A stretch of 64,000 bases of DNA from positions 5,027,001 to 5,091,000 of the forward strand of contig NC_052622.1 of the NCBI RefSeq assembly GCF_016545825.1, in the 5' to 3' direction. A model generated the notes under the pieces. That model worked only from the letters and a program-made list of their open reading frames with translations. It did not search any database and was not told the DNA's origin. This stretch comes from Eucalyptus grandis (Eukaryota; Streptophyta; Magnoliopsida; Myrtales; Myrtaceae). Numbering within the stretch: the first letter of the stretch is position 1; every line of letters starts with the position of its first letter. Made by a program: the position numbers and the translations under genes. Shown here in pieces: positions 11,601-22,300 of this stretch.

Positions 11601-12630
11601 CATCTTCTTTGGTTTTTTCCAAAAAAAAAAAAAAAAAGAATTTCCAAAAATCAATGGTAAAAGAAGAGTAAATCCATTTCGTTTATTTAACTATTTTTCT
11701 TCTCCGTTAACTCTCCCACGTGTGAACTCAAAACGCATGTGAGGGCCCGGGAAACCTCCAAGGCCTTCTAGAACGCCAACCCCCCTCCCTTTCCCTCTCT
11801 TCTTCCCCTTCTCTCCCGCCTTCTAGCTAACGCAACTCCGCACTCGGACCAGTCGAGACAGGCTAAAAACTCGGTCCCCATCTCGTGCTTTCCCCATAGT
11901 GCCCCTGCCAGAACGAAATATGCGTCTTCCTCATTCGTCATTTGACACCCCACTTTGCTCAAATAACGGCGAAAATACACTTTCATATCCCCCAAAGCGT
12001 TTTCTCAAATCTCTCAAAACTATTTGATAAATCCACACACAATTCTCTCTTTCGTCTTCGTTGTCGTCTTCCTCGATATTCCTCCGGTCTCGATTCAATC
12101 CCCTCTATGTATTTAAGTAAGCCACTGATCTCTAGCTCCTCTCCCTTTCTCATACATATCTCTCCCAAGGCCCTTTCCAATATTAATCCGTATATTTGTC
12201 TAGTAATTTAAGCTTTTAAAATAATTATTGTGATCTCATAATATCTCACATGATATTAGAATTGAAGATTCTAAATTCAAATCTTACTAAACCTCATTTG
12301 CCTCCTCCCCAATTAAATATGTCAATACTTAGTATTGGGCAAAAAAACTAGACTAAACATGAATGAGTGTGATTGAATAATTAAAGATTAAATCACGTCT
12401 TTATCTAATAGTTTAAACTATTGGAACAAAATCTCCCAACATGCATGATCCTCGTAAGGCCATCACAATGACATGGCATGTCAAGTTAGTGGGTAATCAT
12501 CCAACCTTCACATTTACTTTGTTCTTAGTTGAATTCAATAATTAGTCATGTAATAATTGTGAAAAGGAGATCTTCTTGGTCATCAATGTCCTTAATAATC
12601 AAAATGGCGTGTAAACACTACTTATTTATG
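11601..12630. other. Possible promoter/5'-UTR-like pyrimidine-rich stretch, no gene called
   Basis: Bases 11760-12180 are C/T-rich in the way of a plant 5' UTR, and TATTTAAG occurs at 12110-12117, but no convincing first coding exon follows. A 75-codon frame on the - strand (11768-11995) and an 89-codon frame on the + strand (11942-12211) overlap and resemble nothing I know. Confidence 0.3.
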
Positions 12631-12639
12631 ACAAAATTA

Positions 12640-13520
12640 TCCAAAAAGTCTTCTATCAATTGTACTGGGGCTAATTTAATTTTGAATTTTTTAATTAGAT
12701 CAATTTAGTCATAAATCTTTTGATAATTTGTTTATTTAGTCATTCTAGTCAAATTTGACCAACAATTGATGACGTAGATGTCAACTATCTTATATAGCAT
12801 AGCCAGCATTGACATGGATAATTTTTGCAATTTTCAAATTTTGATGAATTTTTTTATAAATTTTTACATTTTTTCATTTTTTTTTTTTTTCTTTTTGTTG
12901 TTCTTCTTCCTTGAAGTGCAGGTAGGGTTCCCAAGGCACCAGCCCTTCAAGGAAGAAGAATGGTGAAAAAAAATTAGAATCCATTATACTAGAGCCAATT
13001 CAATCATAAACTTTTTAATTTGATCAATTTAGTTCAAAATCTTTTGACAATTTGTTAGTTTAGTCCTTTTGATCAAGGTTAATTGACAAGTGATGAGATG
13101 AATATCAACCATCCTACATGACATGGCCAGCATTGACATGGACAATTTTTACAACTTTTCAAATTTTGATGAGTTTTTTTAAAATTTTTACATTTTGTCA
13201 TTTCTTTTTTCTTTTTCACCGTTCTTCTTCCCTGAAGTGCAGGCAGGGGTTGCCAAGGTACCAGCCCTTCAAGGAAGAAGAACGGTGAAAAAAATAGAAT
13301 GAAAAGAAAGAATTAAAAAATTTATTAAAAAATTCAGAAAAAATATTTTAAAAATTACTTAAATTGTCAATGTCAAGGATTTGTGATTAAACTTGATTGG
13401 AAGGACTGCATTGGTAAATTGTTATAATTTTAGGACTAAATTAACCAAATTAAAAATTTTAAGAGTGAATCGACCTATTTACAGTATATTCAAAACTTTT
13501 TGGATAATTATTTCACTTAT
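12640..13520. mobile_element. Long inverted-repeat element with duplicated left arm
   Basis: The ends have the low-complexity signature seen at eight places in this window: phrases like TTTTTAATTxGATCAATTTAGTC in the left arm and GACTAAATT...AAATTAAAAA in the right arm. The centre is a palindrome around CCAGCCCTTCAAGGAAGAAG. The left arm plus centre occurs twice in tandem (about 12660-12975 and 12980-13295). No protein is encoded. Similar arms flank different captured centres elsewhere, so I read this as a family of nonautonomous MULE-like elements; boundaries are approximate. Confidence 0.55.
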
Positions 13521-14395
13521 TCATAGTACTTTATTCTTCCTCCTAAACCGAAGTGAAGTGGTTTTTGGATTCCCTTTCTATTAAAGAACTAGAAATCAAA
13601 GGAAAATTTCACAAATTCTCTAACTTGTACCAAGGGACCAACATATAGAGAAAAATACTAGCGCAATTGAGAAAAAAAAAATAGACAGATTGGGGAATGA
13701 TCAAAATCGTTTTGTTATTACACACTTGAACTCAAATTACATAGATGGAGGTAAGATGGAGTGATGAAACTATGATCAAAGTGCCAAGAAAAGTAAAGTT
13801 CATTGGAATAGAAATTTGTATTCCAAGGAAATGAAGAAATACATTACACGGATATGAAAAAGTACATAGAAAGAAAGATAAATGATGTTACTAATAAAAT
13901 TTCAGAATTTAGGGTTACAACGATTGTATCAATTCAAGTGTACTGATCATAAGCAAACAAGTATCAAGTAGCGTCATTTTTGTCACAACAGGCAATCTTA
14001 TTCTGTCATGGGAACTGAGGGCAAGGCAAATGGCACCCAAATGGAGATGCCTGTTAGTGTTGTATCCATAGATGGGGAAATTCATGAGCCATCAAGAGGG
14101 TAACAAACGGTTATATCCGGGTACTGGGGATTGGGAGCCAAAACTGCACGGCTGGGCATATTTCTTAACCTTTTTTGAGGTTATGTTGAATGAATCATTT
14201 CTGGAGTTTACGGACGAGAAGAGAGGTGGGTTTAGCAAAGGTGGAGTATTTGAAATTTAAAAAAATATATATGCTCTGACAAATCCACTCTTTATTCCTC
14301 ACGAAATTTCACTCGCATTTCATTTCTATTTACTTTCGTACTCATCTATTGTCTTCCGGCGAGAATATTAAGTGATTTGTGAGTCCCGTGAAACT
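13390..14395. repeat. Segment duplicated at 26640-27360
   Basis: Both copies contain, in order, the right arm of an inverted-repeat element, TTTTTGGATTCCCTTTCTATTAAAG-like sequence, CAAGGGACCAACATATAGAG, a GGAGTGATGAAACTA block, and a promoter-like block ending CATTTCATTTCTATxTA. The last block also matches 60415-60490, upstream of the Cys/His-rich gene. These are copies of the far-upstream region of that gene. Confidence 0.7.
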
Positions 14396-14545
14396 AGTTT
14401 TTTTTTCGTGAAACTAGTTGACGTGGTACACATTAATATGAGTTGATGCAGTTAAAACTTGACACATGTCCTGATTAGAAAAATTGAAATTACAGATTTT
14501 CTCTCTCCTCATCCCCGTCACAGCTACCATCTGTCTGGCCGGTTG

Positions 14546-14735
14546 AGAATTTACCACCCAACTTCGGCCATGTCAACCATAACCTCCATCTTCAACGCCC
14601 ACTTCCCCACCATGGCTGCCACAGCAAGTCCCTTCCTCCGAGAATTTACCACCCAACTTCGGCCATGTCAACCATAACCTCCATCTTCAACGCCCACTTC
14701 CCCACCATGGCTGCCACAGCAAGTCCCTTCCTCCG
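14546..14735. repeat. Perfect 95-bp tandem duplication
   Basis: Bases 14546-14640 and 14641-14735 appear identical, starting AGAATTTACCACCCAACTTC and ending CCCTTCCTCCG. The paralogous region at 27506-27600 has only one copy, so the duplication is recent and local. Confidence 0.9.
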
Positions 14736-14750
14736 CCTCAAACAGTCATG

Positions 14751-14789
<39 letters not shown>

Positions 14790-15870
14790 CCCTTCCGTCG
14801 TCCTCCCTTCGAGTTCCTCTAGGGAGCTCCCTTCCACGAAGTGCGGCCGTGATAGATATGGAGCCATGGCCGCTCAAGCTCTAACCTGGCCATGAACTCG
14901 AGAAGCCATGGCCTCGTCTAGATCTGGACAGGCAACATTGGAGCTAAATGCTAGCGATGACGGAAGTGTAACTTGGGCCGACAGCAGGCGACCCTAGAAG
15001 CAGTGGAGATGGAGATGGTGGCCGAGGAGGTGGTGCTCTATGATGGAGGAAGAAGAAGATAAAAATCAAATTTTTATTTATTTTTATTACACTCAACAAA
15101 CTTGTATGAATTTATCATTGGACATTGATAAATAAATAAATAAAAAAGCGCACCAATTTAGGTAGCGCTTCCAATGACTAAAGCTGCGTTTGGTCGTTTG
15201 GATTTTTAAACATTATAAGATGGGATAAGAAATCCATGGATCTCTTTTATGCTATCCATTGTTTGATAAACTACGTATTTATAGTCAAATATATTCATAT
15301 CATATTGCTTACAATATTTGATATAACAGTACATTAGTGTGGATGAACATAAAAGTTCACAAATTGATATAATAAAAATCTCTCACGGTACTTGTTCCTA
15401 TTTTATTTTTATTTGTCTTGTTTTCCTCTCTTTCTTTAATTATTTTCGTTTTTATTTCTTTTTTCCCCTTCTATCATTTTTAATAAAACTTCACTAAATA
15501 GTGAATTGTGCTAATATACCAAAATATGTAATAAATATGATTATATTTATATCAATTAAATTTGAATATATAAAACATAAGATTAAATTAAAAAAATAAA
15601 ATTTCATTTTTGTTATTTTGAATTTCTTATATAAGAATTCAAATATTATTTATATTGAAATATAAGTTTAATATTATTAATTTAAGAAATTTATTATTTG
15701 AGAAAAATTACTTTCCTATTATGGATGGTAGAAATCCTATTTACCTTTATTCTATTTCCTCTCGGATAATTTTATTCGATTTTTATTTTTCTTATATCCA
15801 ATTTTCCTGTCCTATCTTAAATTATAATGCAATTTTATCTATCTTGAATTTAATGCAATCTAAATATCCC
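14736..15870. other. Repeat-derived region, no gene called
   Basis: Bases 14736-15075 are paralogous to 27600-27900 and include a (CT)n run (about 14753-14787). Sequence around 15180-15870 is AT-rich, begins with the GCGTTTGGTCGTTTGG type of phrase common at ends of plant MITEs, and holds no domain-bearing frame. Confidence 0.4.
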
Positions 15871-15874
15871 CCCC

Positions 15875-16112
15875 CTCTTTCTCACTTCTTCATCAATGTC
15901 AACGAGAAGAGAATGACAAGCCGTGGGCCCTCTCTCATCTATAACTCTCTCTCTTCTTCGTCAATGTCAACGAGAAGTGAGAGAAGGATGCGGGCCCTCT
16001 TCTTGTCTATAATTCTCTCTCTCTCTCTCTCTCTCTCTCACTTTTTCGTCAACATCAACGAGAAGAGAGAGAAGGACAAGCTTGCGGGCCCTCTCCTCGT
16101 ATGTAATTCTCG
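15875..16112. repeat. Three short partial promoter units
   Basis: Three ~75-bp units each read like TTCTTCATCAATGTCAACGAG, then GAGAAGGACAAGC, then GGGCCCTCTC and a CTATAA-like box. They match the start of the larger tandem units at 16993-19425 and the promoter at 60528. The inverted-repeat element at 16112-16968 separates them from the large units. Confidence 0.75.
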
Positions 16113-16968
16113 AGAAAATTATATAAAAAAAAGTCCTGAACCTATTGTATTAGTATCAATTCAACCCTAAACTTTTTAATTTGATAAATTTAGTCTTAAA
16201 TATTTTCACATTGATACAAATTCAGTCTATCTTGCCAATTTTGGTTGGCCATTATTGACATGCACGTCAGCCATTTGGCCAACGCTGAAATGACAATTCT
16301 TTAATAATTTTTATATTTAAAAAAAAATTATTTTCTTCCTCTTTGGGCTTCTTCTCCTCACAGTGGACAGCAAGGATTGCTACCTTCAACCAACCTCACT
16401 TAGGGCCACAAGTAAGGCAACTTCACCCAGATCTAGGCGAGACTAACCTCGCCATGGCCTTGCCATGGGCGAAGGCAACCTCACCCGCAGCTAGCAAGGC
16501 CATGGTGGTGTTTGCCAAGGCTCAAGCGAGGGCCACCATGGCATTGTAAATCGTGGGCGAGGTCACCTTCACCCATAGTAAGGCCATGGCGAGGCTAGCC
16601 TTGCCTAAATTTGTGCAAAGCCACCTTGCAAGTGGCCTTCGCCACTTGGCTGACAAGCCACTATAGGAAAAGAAGCTAAAGGAGGAAGAAGAGAAAAATG
16701 AAAAATGAAAAAATTTATAAAAAATTTCCAAAAAATAAAAAAATTATTTAAAAATTATCATGTCATTGGTTAGATGACTAGCATTGGCTAGCGTCCATAT
16801 CATTGTTGCCTAGTCAAAAGTGTCACTTAGTCAAAATTGGTCGGATGCATTGAATTGATACAAACGTGAAAAAGTTTAAGACTAAACTGGTCAAAAATTG
16901 ATAGATGTACAACTAAATTGGTACCAATACAATAAATTTATGACTTTTTTAGTAATTTCCCCATAATT
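16112..16968. mobile_element. Long inverted-repeat element with GC-rich centre
   Basis: The left end AGAAAATTATATAAAAAAAA pairs with the right end ending TTTCCCCATAATTTTCT. Inner arms contain the recurring AATTTAGTC / GACTAAA blocks and a GACATGCACGTCAGCC / AGCGTCCATATC pair. The centre (about 16340-16680) is GC-richer, with repeated GCCATGG and CTTGCCATGGGCG-type phrases that look like captured host sequence. It sits within the promoter-copy array. Boundaries are approximate. Confidence 0.55.
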
Positions 16969-16992
16969 TTCTCTCTCTCTCTCTCTCTCTCT

Positions 16993-17520
16993 CTTCTTCA
17001 TCAACGTCAATAAGAAGAGAGAGAAGGACAAGCCTATGGGCCCTCCCCTTGTCTATAATCACTCCACTGACTCCGCTCTCCTCTGGGGTTCGGTTTCAAG
17101 AGAGAGGGGGGAAGGGGGAAGAGGATCAATGTGGAGAGAGAGAGGAAAGCATTGTGTTGGTTCCAAATGTGGAGAGAGAGAGGAAAGCACTGTGTTGGTT
17201 CCAAAGAGGGTGGTAAGTGGCTTTGTTTTGGTTTGATCAGTTTTTTTTTTTTTTTAGTGATTTATGGGTTCTTTTTCTGGTCATGGCTATGTGGTTCAAC
17301 TGTAGAAATTTGTTTTTTCTAGTCTTGTTGGTGCGAAGAAGGTCTTACATTTTTGTCGTGTATTATTTGTGGGTGCGATACTCTTTAGGCATCATTTTGC
17401 CGTGGGATGATTCTATTATCTCAATTGTATGCTTGTGTGACTAAATTAGTCAAATTGAAATGTATATAACTAAATTAGTACCAATGTAATAAATTTAAGA
17501 CTTTTTTATACCTTCCCTAT

Positions 17521-17560
<40 letters not shown>

Positions 17561-18050
17561 TCTTCATCAACGTCAATAAGAAGAGAGAAAAGGACAAGCC
17601 TATGGGCCCTCCCCTTGTCTATAATCACTCCACTGACTGTGCTCTCCTCTGGACTTTGATTTCAGGAGAGAGGGGGGAAGGGGGAAGAGGATCAATGTGG
17701 AGAGAGAGAGGAAAGCACTGTGTTGGTTCCAAAGAGGGTGGTAAGTGGCTTTGTTTTGGTTTGATCAATTTTTTTTTTTTTTTTTAGTGATTTATGGGTT
17801 CTTTTTTTGGTCATGGCTATGTAGTTCAACTGTAGAAATTTGTTTTTTCTAGTCTTGTTGGTGCGAAGAAGGTCTTACATTTTTGTCGTGTATTATTTGT
17901 GGGTGCGATACTCTTTAGGCATCATTTTGCCGTGGGATGATTCTGTTATCTCAATTGTATGCTTGTGTGACTAAATTAGTCAAATTGAAAGGTATATAAC
18001 TAAATTAGTATCAATGTAATAAATTTAAGACTTTTTGATACTTTCCCTAT

Positions 18051-18103
<53 letters not shown>

Positions 18104-18204
18104 TTGTCAACATCAACAAGAAGAGAGAGAAGGACGAGCCCATGGGCCCTCTCCTCATCTATAATCACTCCACTCATTCCAGCTCCCCCATGGACTTCAG
18201 TTTC

Positions 18205-18240
<36 letters not shown>

Positions 18241-18729
18241 GTTGAGTGTGGAGAGAGGGAGAGGAAGGCACTGTGTTGGTTCCGAAGAGGGTGGTAAGTG
18301 GCTTTATTTTGGTTTGATCAGCTTTTTTCATGTGATTTATGGGTTCTTTTTCTATTCATGGCTATATAGTTCAGCTATAGAAATTTGTTTTTTCTAGTCC
18401 CGTTGGTGCAAAGAAGGTCTTACATTTTTGTCATGTATTATTTGTGGGTGCAATACTCTTTGGGCATCATTTCGTTGTGGGATGATTCTCTTCTCTCAGT
18501 TGCATGCGTGCTTGTGTGACTAAACTAGTCAAATCGAAAGGTGTATTACTAAATTAGTACAAAAGCAATAAATTTAGGACTTTTTTATACTTTTCCTATA
18601 ATTCTCTCTCTCTCTCTCTCTCTCTCTCTTCTTCATCAACGTCAACAAGAAGAAGAGAGAGAAGGACAAGTCCATGGGCCCTCTCTTTGTCTATAATCAC
18701 TCCACTCACTCCGCTCTCCTCTGGACTTT

Positions 18730-18760
<31 letters not shown>

Positions 18761-19425
18761 GCACTTCATTGGTTCCAAAGAGGGTGGTAAGTGGCTTTGT
18801 TTTGGTTTGATTAGCTTTTTTCATGTGATTTATGGGTTCTTTTTCTAGTCAAGGCGATGTAGTTCACCTATAGAAATTTGTTGGTTCTGGTGCTGTTCGT
18901 GCGAAGGTCTTACATTTTTGTCGTGTATTAGTAGTGGGGACGATACTCTTTGGGCATCATTTTGCTGTGGGGATGATTCTGTTCTATATGCTGGTGTGAC
19001 TAAATTAGACAAATTGAAAGGTGTAGGATTAAATCAATATCAATGCAATAAATTTAAGACTTTTTTTTTTATACTTTTCCCATAATTCTATCTCTCTCTC
19101 ACTTCGAAGAGAGAGAAGGACAAGCCTATGGGCCCTCTCCTCGTCTATAATCACTCCACTCACTTCGCTCTCCTCTGGACTTCGGTTTCAAGAGAGAGAG
19201 AGAGGGAGAGTGAGATAGAGAGAATTTTTTTGGGGGGGTTTCAGCATGGAGGGGAGAGCAAGGCACTGTGTTGGTTCCGAAGAGGGTGGTAAGTCGCTTT
19301 GTTTTGGTTTGATCAGCTTTCCTTCATGTGACTTATGGGTTCTTTTTCTGGTCATGGCAATTGAGTTCACCTGTAGAAATTTGTTGGTTCTGGTGCTATT
19401 GGTGCGAGTGGGTGCAAGAGAATGT
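16993..19425 (+). repeat. Tandem array of five promoter/exon-1/intron copies of the Cys/His-rich gene
   Basis: Units start near 16993, 17560, 18100, 18628 and 19100. Each has a (CT)n run, TTCATCAACGTCAA-like sequence, GGGCCCTC, a TATA-like CTATAATCACTCC, a GAGAGA-rich stretch, GTGTTGGTTCC, a splice-donor-like GTGGTAAGTGGC, and about 300 bp of intron-like sequence with ATGGGTTCTTTTT, GAAGGTCTTACATTTTTGTC and GGGCATCATTTTG. All but the last end with the right arm of an inverted-repeat element. The order matches 60528-60990 upstream of the intact gene. The first unit also has a 37-bp internal duplication (17129-17203). No coding exon is included. Confidence 0.85.
18053..18100. repeat. (CT)n microsatellite
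   Basis: One of the longest of about ten CT/GA runs in the window. Others lie near 14753-14787, 16010-16038, 16970-16993, 17523-17557, 18205-18236 (GA), 18602-18629, 18732-18760 (GA), 39207-39243, 45572-45607, 60508-60527 and 61227-61263. Several mark the joints of duplicated promoter units. Confidence 0.9.
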
Positions 19426-19699
19426 GAACAGCTAACTTTGTTCAAAATAAAACAGATTTACCCCCAATATTGACGTAGTCATAAAAAAATTCATTGCATC
19501 TAACGAGTTTGTTCATTCCAGGTCTCTTTTACTATTGGATTACTTAGAGGGAAAAAAATTAATTGGGTGTAAACTCCACATGGGCAAAGTGTATATTGCC
19601 ATTTCTTTTATTTATTTTTTCGGCTTTCTTATAAAGAAGAAAAAAGAGATGAATATGCGCATTGGAGACCATTTAACACAACAGTATAATGTGGGTTGG

Positions 19700-19820
19700 G
19701 GAGGTTCATTAAGGCCAATCTCTTTGAACTCGACTTGGTCGTTATAACTCTGCTGAATTTGATTCTTAGGACGCCAGGGCATTTCACTCAAAGTCACAGG
19801 GCACAGTCACCCACGGAGAG
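19700..19820 (+). promoter_or_regulatory. ANK1 promoter region
   Basis: The stretch shared with the ANK2 and original ANK3 upstream regions includes GGCCAATC (CCAAT-type) near 19713, GAACTCGACTTGGTCG, and TTATAACTC near 19743. The last aligns with a clear TATAAATA in the ANK3 copy at 46770. The ANK1 and ANK2 boxes are therefore weaker TATA variants. Confidence 0.5.
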
Positions 19821-22299
19821 ATGGCTGACCGTCTGCACCAGGAGATGTGGAGGCAGAGAAGGCAGAGACTGGAAGCATTATTAATCAGGGCCGACCAGAA
19901 CCAGCAACAGCACGATCCTCCACAACCCGACAATATTGTGGATCCCCAGCTATTCTCGGCCGCGAAGGGACGGGACGTGGACAAGTTCATCAAAGCCCTG
20001 GAGGATCATTGCGTCAAGGAAAGAGTGTCCTTGCCTGTCCTTCTCCGGCGATGCAGCCCCGCCAAGAATACACTGCTTCACGCTGCGGCAGGTATATTAA
20101 AAAGGGTGGGACCATGTTTTTTCTTTTTAAATTAGCGATCTTTTGCGCTCAAATTAACCTGACATGAATGGAATACAGAGAGTGATGATAATGTCAGAGC
20201 GGTTATCGAATTCGTCCCTGAGCACTTGATCAACTGTGAGAACTCCAGAGGAGAGACACCGCTTCACATTGCAGCTAGAGCTGGAAAAGCTGGTGCGGTG
20301 GAGCTTCTCCTTCCCCAAGGGGTGCCAACATACCCTGACCGTTTCGGCAACTCTGCTCTACATGAGGCCGTGAGGAATCGCCATCACGAGGTGATCAATC
20401 ATCTGGTGAATAAAGACCCCAGCCTGCTGTATTGTCAAAATAAGGAAAGCAAGTCTCCATTGTGCATAGCAGTCGAATCAGGGGACTTGAAGGTTCTCGA
20501 GCCCTTGTTGGAAGCGCTAAACGATAGCGAAGACTGGAGGAGATCAAAGTGTCAAAAGATCTTCGGCATGTCACCTGTTCATGTCGCCATTATACGCAAG
20601 GAAAAGGGTAATCCCTACTTTTGTGCTCTCGCTTATTCTTTGATCTTCTTCGTCATCACTCTCTTGTGCTCTTCATTTTGGTTTCCGCTGGTGGTGGAAA
20701 AATCAAGTCTCACAAGCAAAGTCTAGGTTAATGAGGCACACGTTAACATATGGTATGATAGCTTGCTATCTTATGGGGCAAAACTCCAGACACTTTGGAT
20801 CGTCTTGAATGGGATCAAATTCTCTTGAAAATTATAGGCATCGTATTCATCCCAATGGTTGCGTTATATTCAGATATGCTGATCAAGATGTGGGAAAAGA
20901 AGCCGTGGCTATTTCAATTGAGAGATGCGGGAGGCGGCACTCCACTCCACTTGGCAGCATACACGAATTATCTCGATGGAGTCAAGTTCTTGATGGAGAA
21001 GTGCCCAACAAGTGCCCTGGAGCAAGATGGCACGGATGGGTATCTTCCTATTCATGTTGCTTTCATGATGAATCATATCAAGATCGTCAATGAGCTACTT
21101 CAACAATGGCCACACCCCGAGGAGTTTCTAACTAGGCTGGGAGAAAATATTCTTCATGTGTCAGCGAAGTATGGACATATTGTAACTGTCAGATCCATAC
21201 TGAAAAATCCTCAATTCGATCAGCTCATTAATGCAAGAGATTTTAACGGGAACACACCTCTGCATCTGGCCGCGTTGCACTGCCAACCTTCGGTCATGCT
21301 TCTTGCTCGACATAGAAGAGTTGATCTTAACTCGGTAAACATGAATAACATGACAGCTCTTGACGTGGTAGAGCAGGACATCGAAGTATTTAATGCTCCA
21401 CTTCGGAAGGTATGACCTTTTATTTTTTTCTCACAGGTAATTATACATTGCCAAACATATACCAATCAGAGAAAGAACTAGAACATAAAATTAGTGAGGC
21501 ATGTCAATTAGTGTACTCTCAACCCATATCTATAATTTAGTTGCCAAAACCATAATGTCTCGATTTCTTTGTTTATTCTTTGACTCACTACTTGCAGAGG
21601 CTAACGAGCATAGTTTTGCGATCTGCTGGAACACCGAAAAGTGGAGAATTAGCTATCTGCAAGCCAACCGATCGAAGCCCACGAAAACGATTGAAACCGC
21701 AGCAACTGGATGTAATTAAGGACAAAGTGAATACTCGCATGGTTGTGGCGGCGCTTATGGCTTCTGTTACTTTCACTTCTGGTTATTCAGTTCCCGGAGG
21801 ATATAATGGTTCTAACCCAGATGCAGGAATCCCCATATTGCTCCACAAATCCATGTACAATGTCTTTGTGATTAGCAACTCCGTGGCCATGTATAGCTCC
21901 ACCATGGCACTCGTGATCCTCTTGTGGACACATATTAATGATCCTTACTTGAGGTTAGCTGCCATTCGCCAATCAAATGGCGCATTGTTGGTAGCTCTTG
22001 CCGCAATGCCTCTAGCATTCATGGCAGGTGTCTACGTGACCGTAACCAGACTCCCTTGGCTATCGATTTTTACCTTAGCCTTGGGAGCCGTCGCCCTCTT
22101 CATTACCTTGAGTATCTTCATTTTGATGTATACACCGCTTGGGTGCGGACCTCCTCTCATCCGTGCCTTCACCGACAGATTTATTTCTATGGGCCTTATG
22201 ATAGCGAGGAGAGAGGCTGCAGGGAGTGGGACTGCGGGACGTGATGGGCCTTACGATAGCGTGGAGAGAGGCTGCAGGGAGTGGGACTGCGGGCCGTGA
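19821..22299 (+). CDS. ANK1: ankyrin-repeat/PGG-domain membrane protein
   Basis: Four exons: 19821-20091, 20179-20607, 20874-21409 and 21598-22299, all with GT-AG introns, giving 645 aa. About nine ankyrin repeats span residues 80-400, seen as TPLH-A / ALHEA / TPLHLAA motifs. A basic linker leads to a PGG domain with SVPGGYNGSNPDAG near residues 476-488 and four membrane segments (about 461-478, 500-522, 541-560 and 567-589). This is the ACD6/ITN1/BDA1 class, membrane proteins of stress and immune signalling; the specific role is inferred from family only. The start is supported by the same ATG position in ANK2. The last ~20 residues are abnormal: a 55-bp tandem duplication (22191-22300) shifts the frame, replacing the tail seen in ANK3. 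Confidence 0.92.
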
Positions 22300-22300
22300 A
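22191..22300 (+). repeat. 55-bp tandem duplication in the last exon of ANK1
   Basis: GGGCCTTATGATAGCGAGGA starts at 22191 and a near-copy, GGGCCTTACGATAGCGTGGA, starts at 22246. Because 55 is not a multiple of three, the second copy is read in a different frame and ends in TGA at 22297-22299. Confidence 0.9.

Noticed and set aside
15655..16170. A 171-codon + strand frame, one of the longest outside known genes.
   Set aside because: It passes from AT-rich DNA through the short promoter units and a CT run into an inverted-repeat element; composition and context are non-coding.
16990..19445. Open frames rich in SLSLSL or RERERE.
   Set aside because: They are translations of (CT)n/(GA)n runs within non-coding promoter copies.
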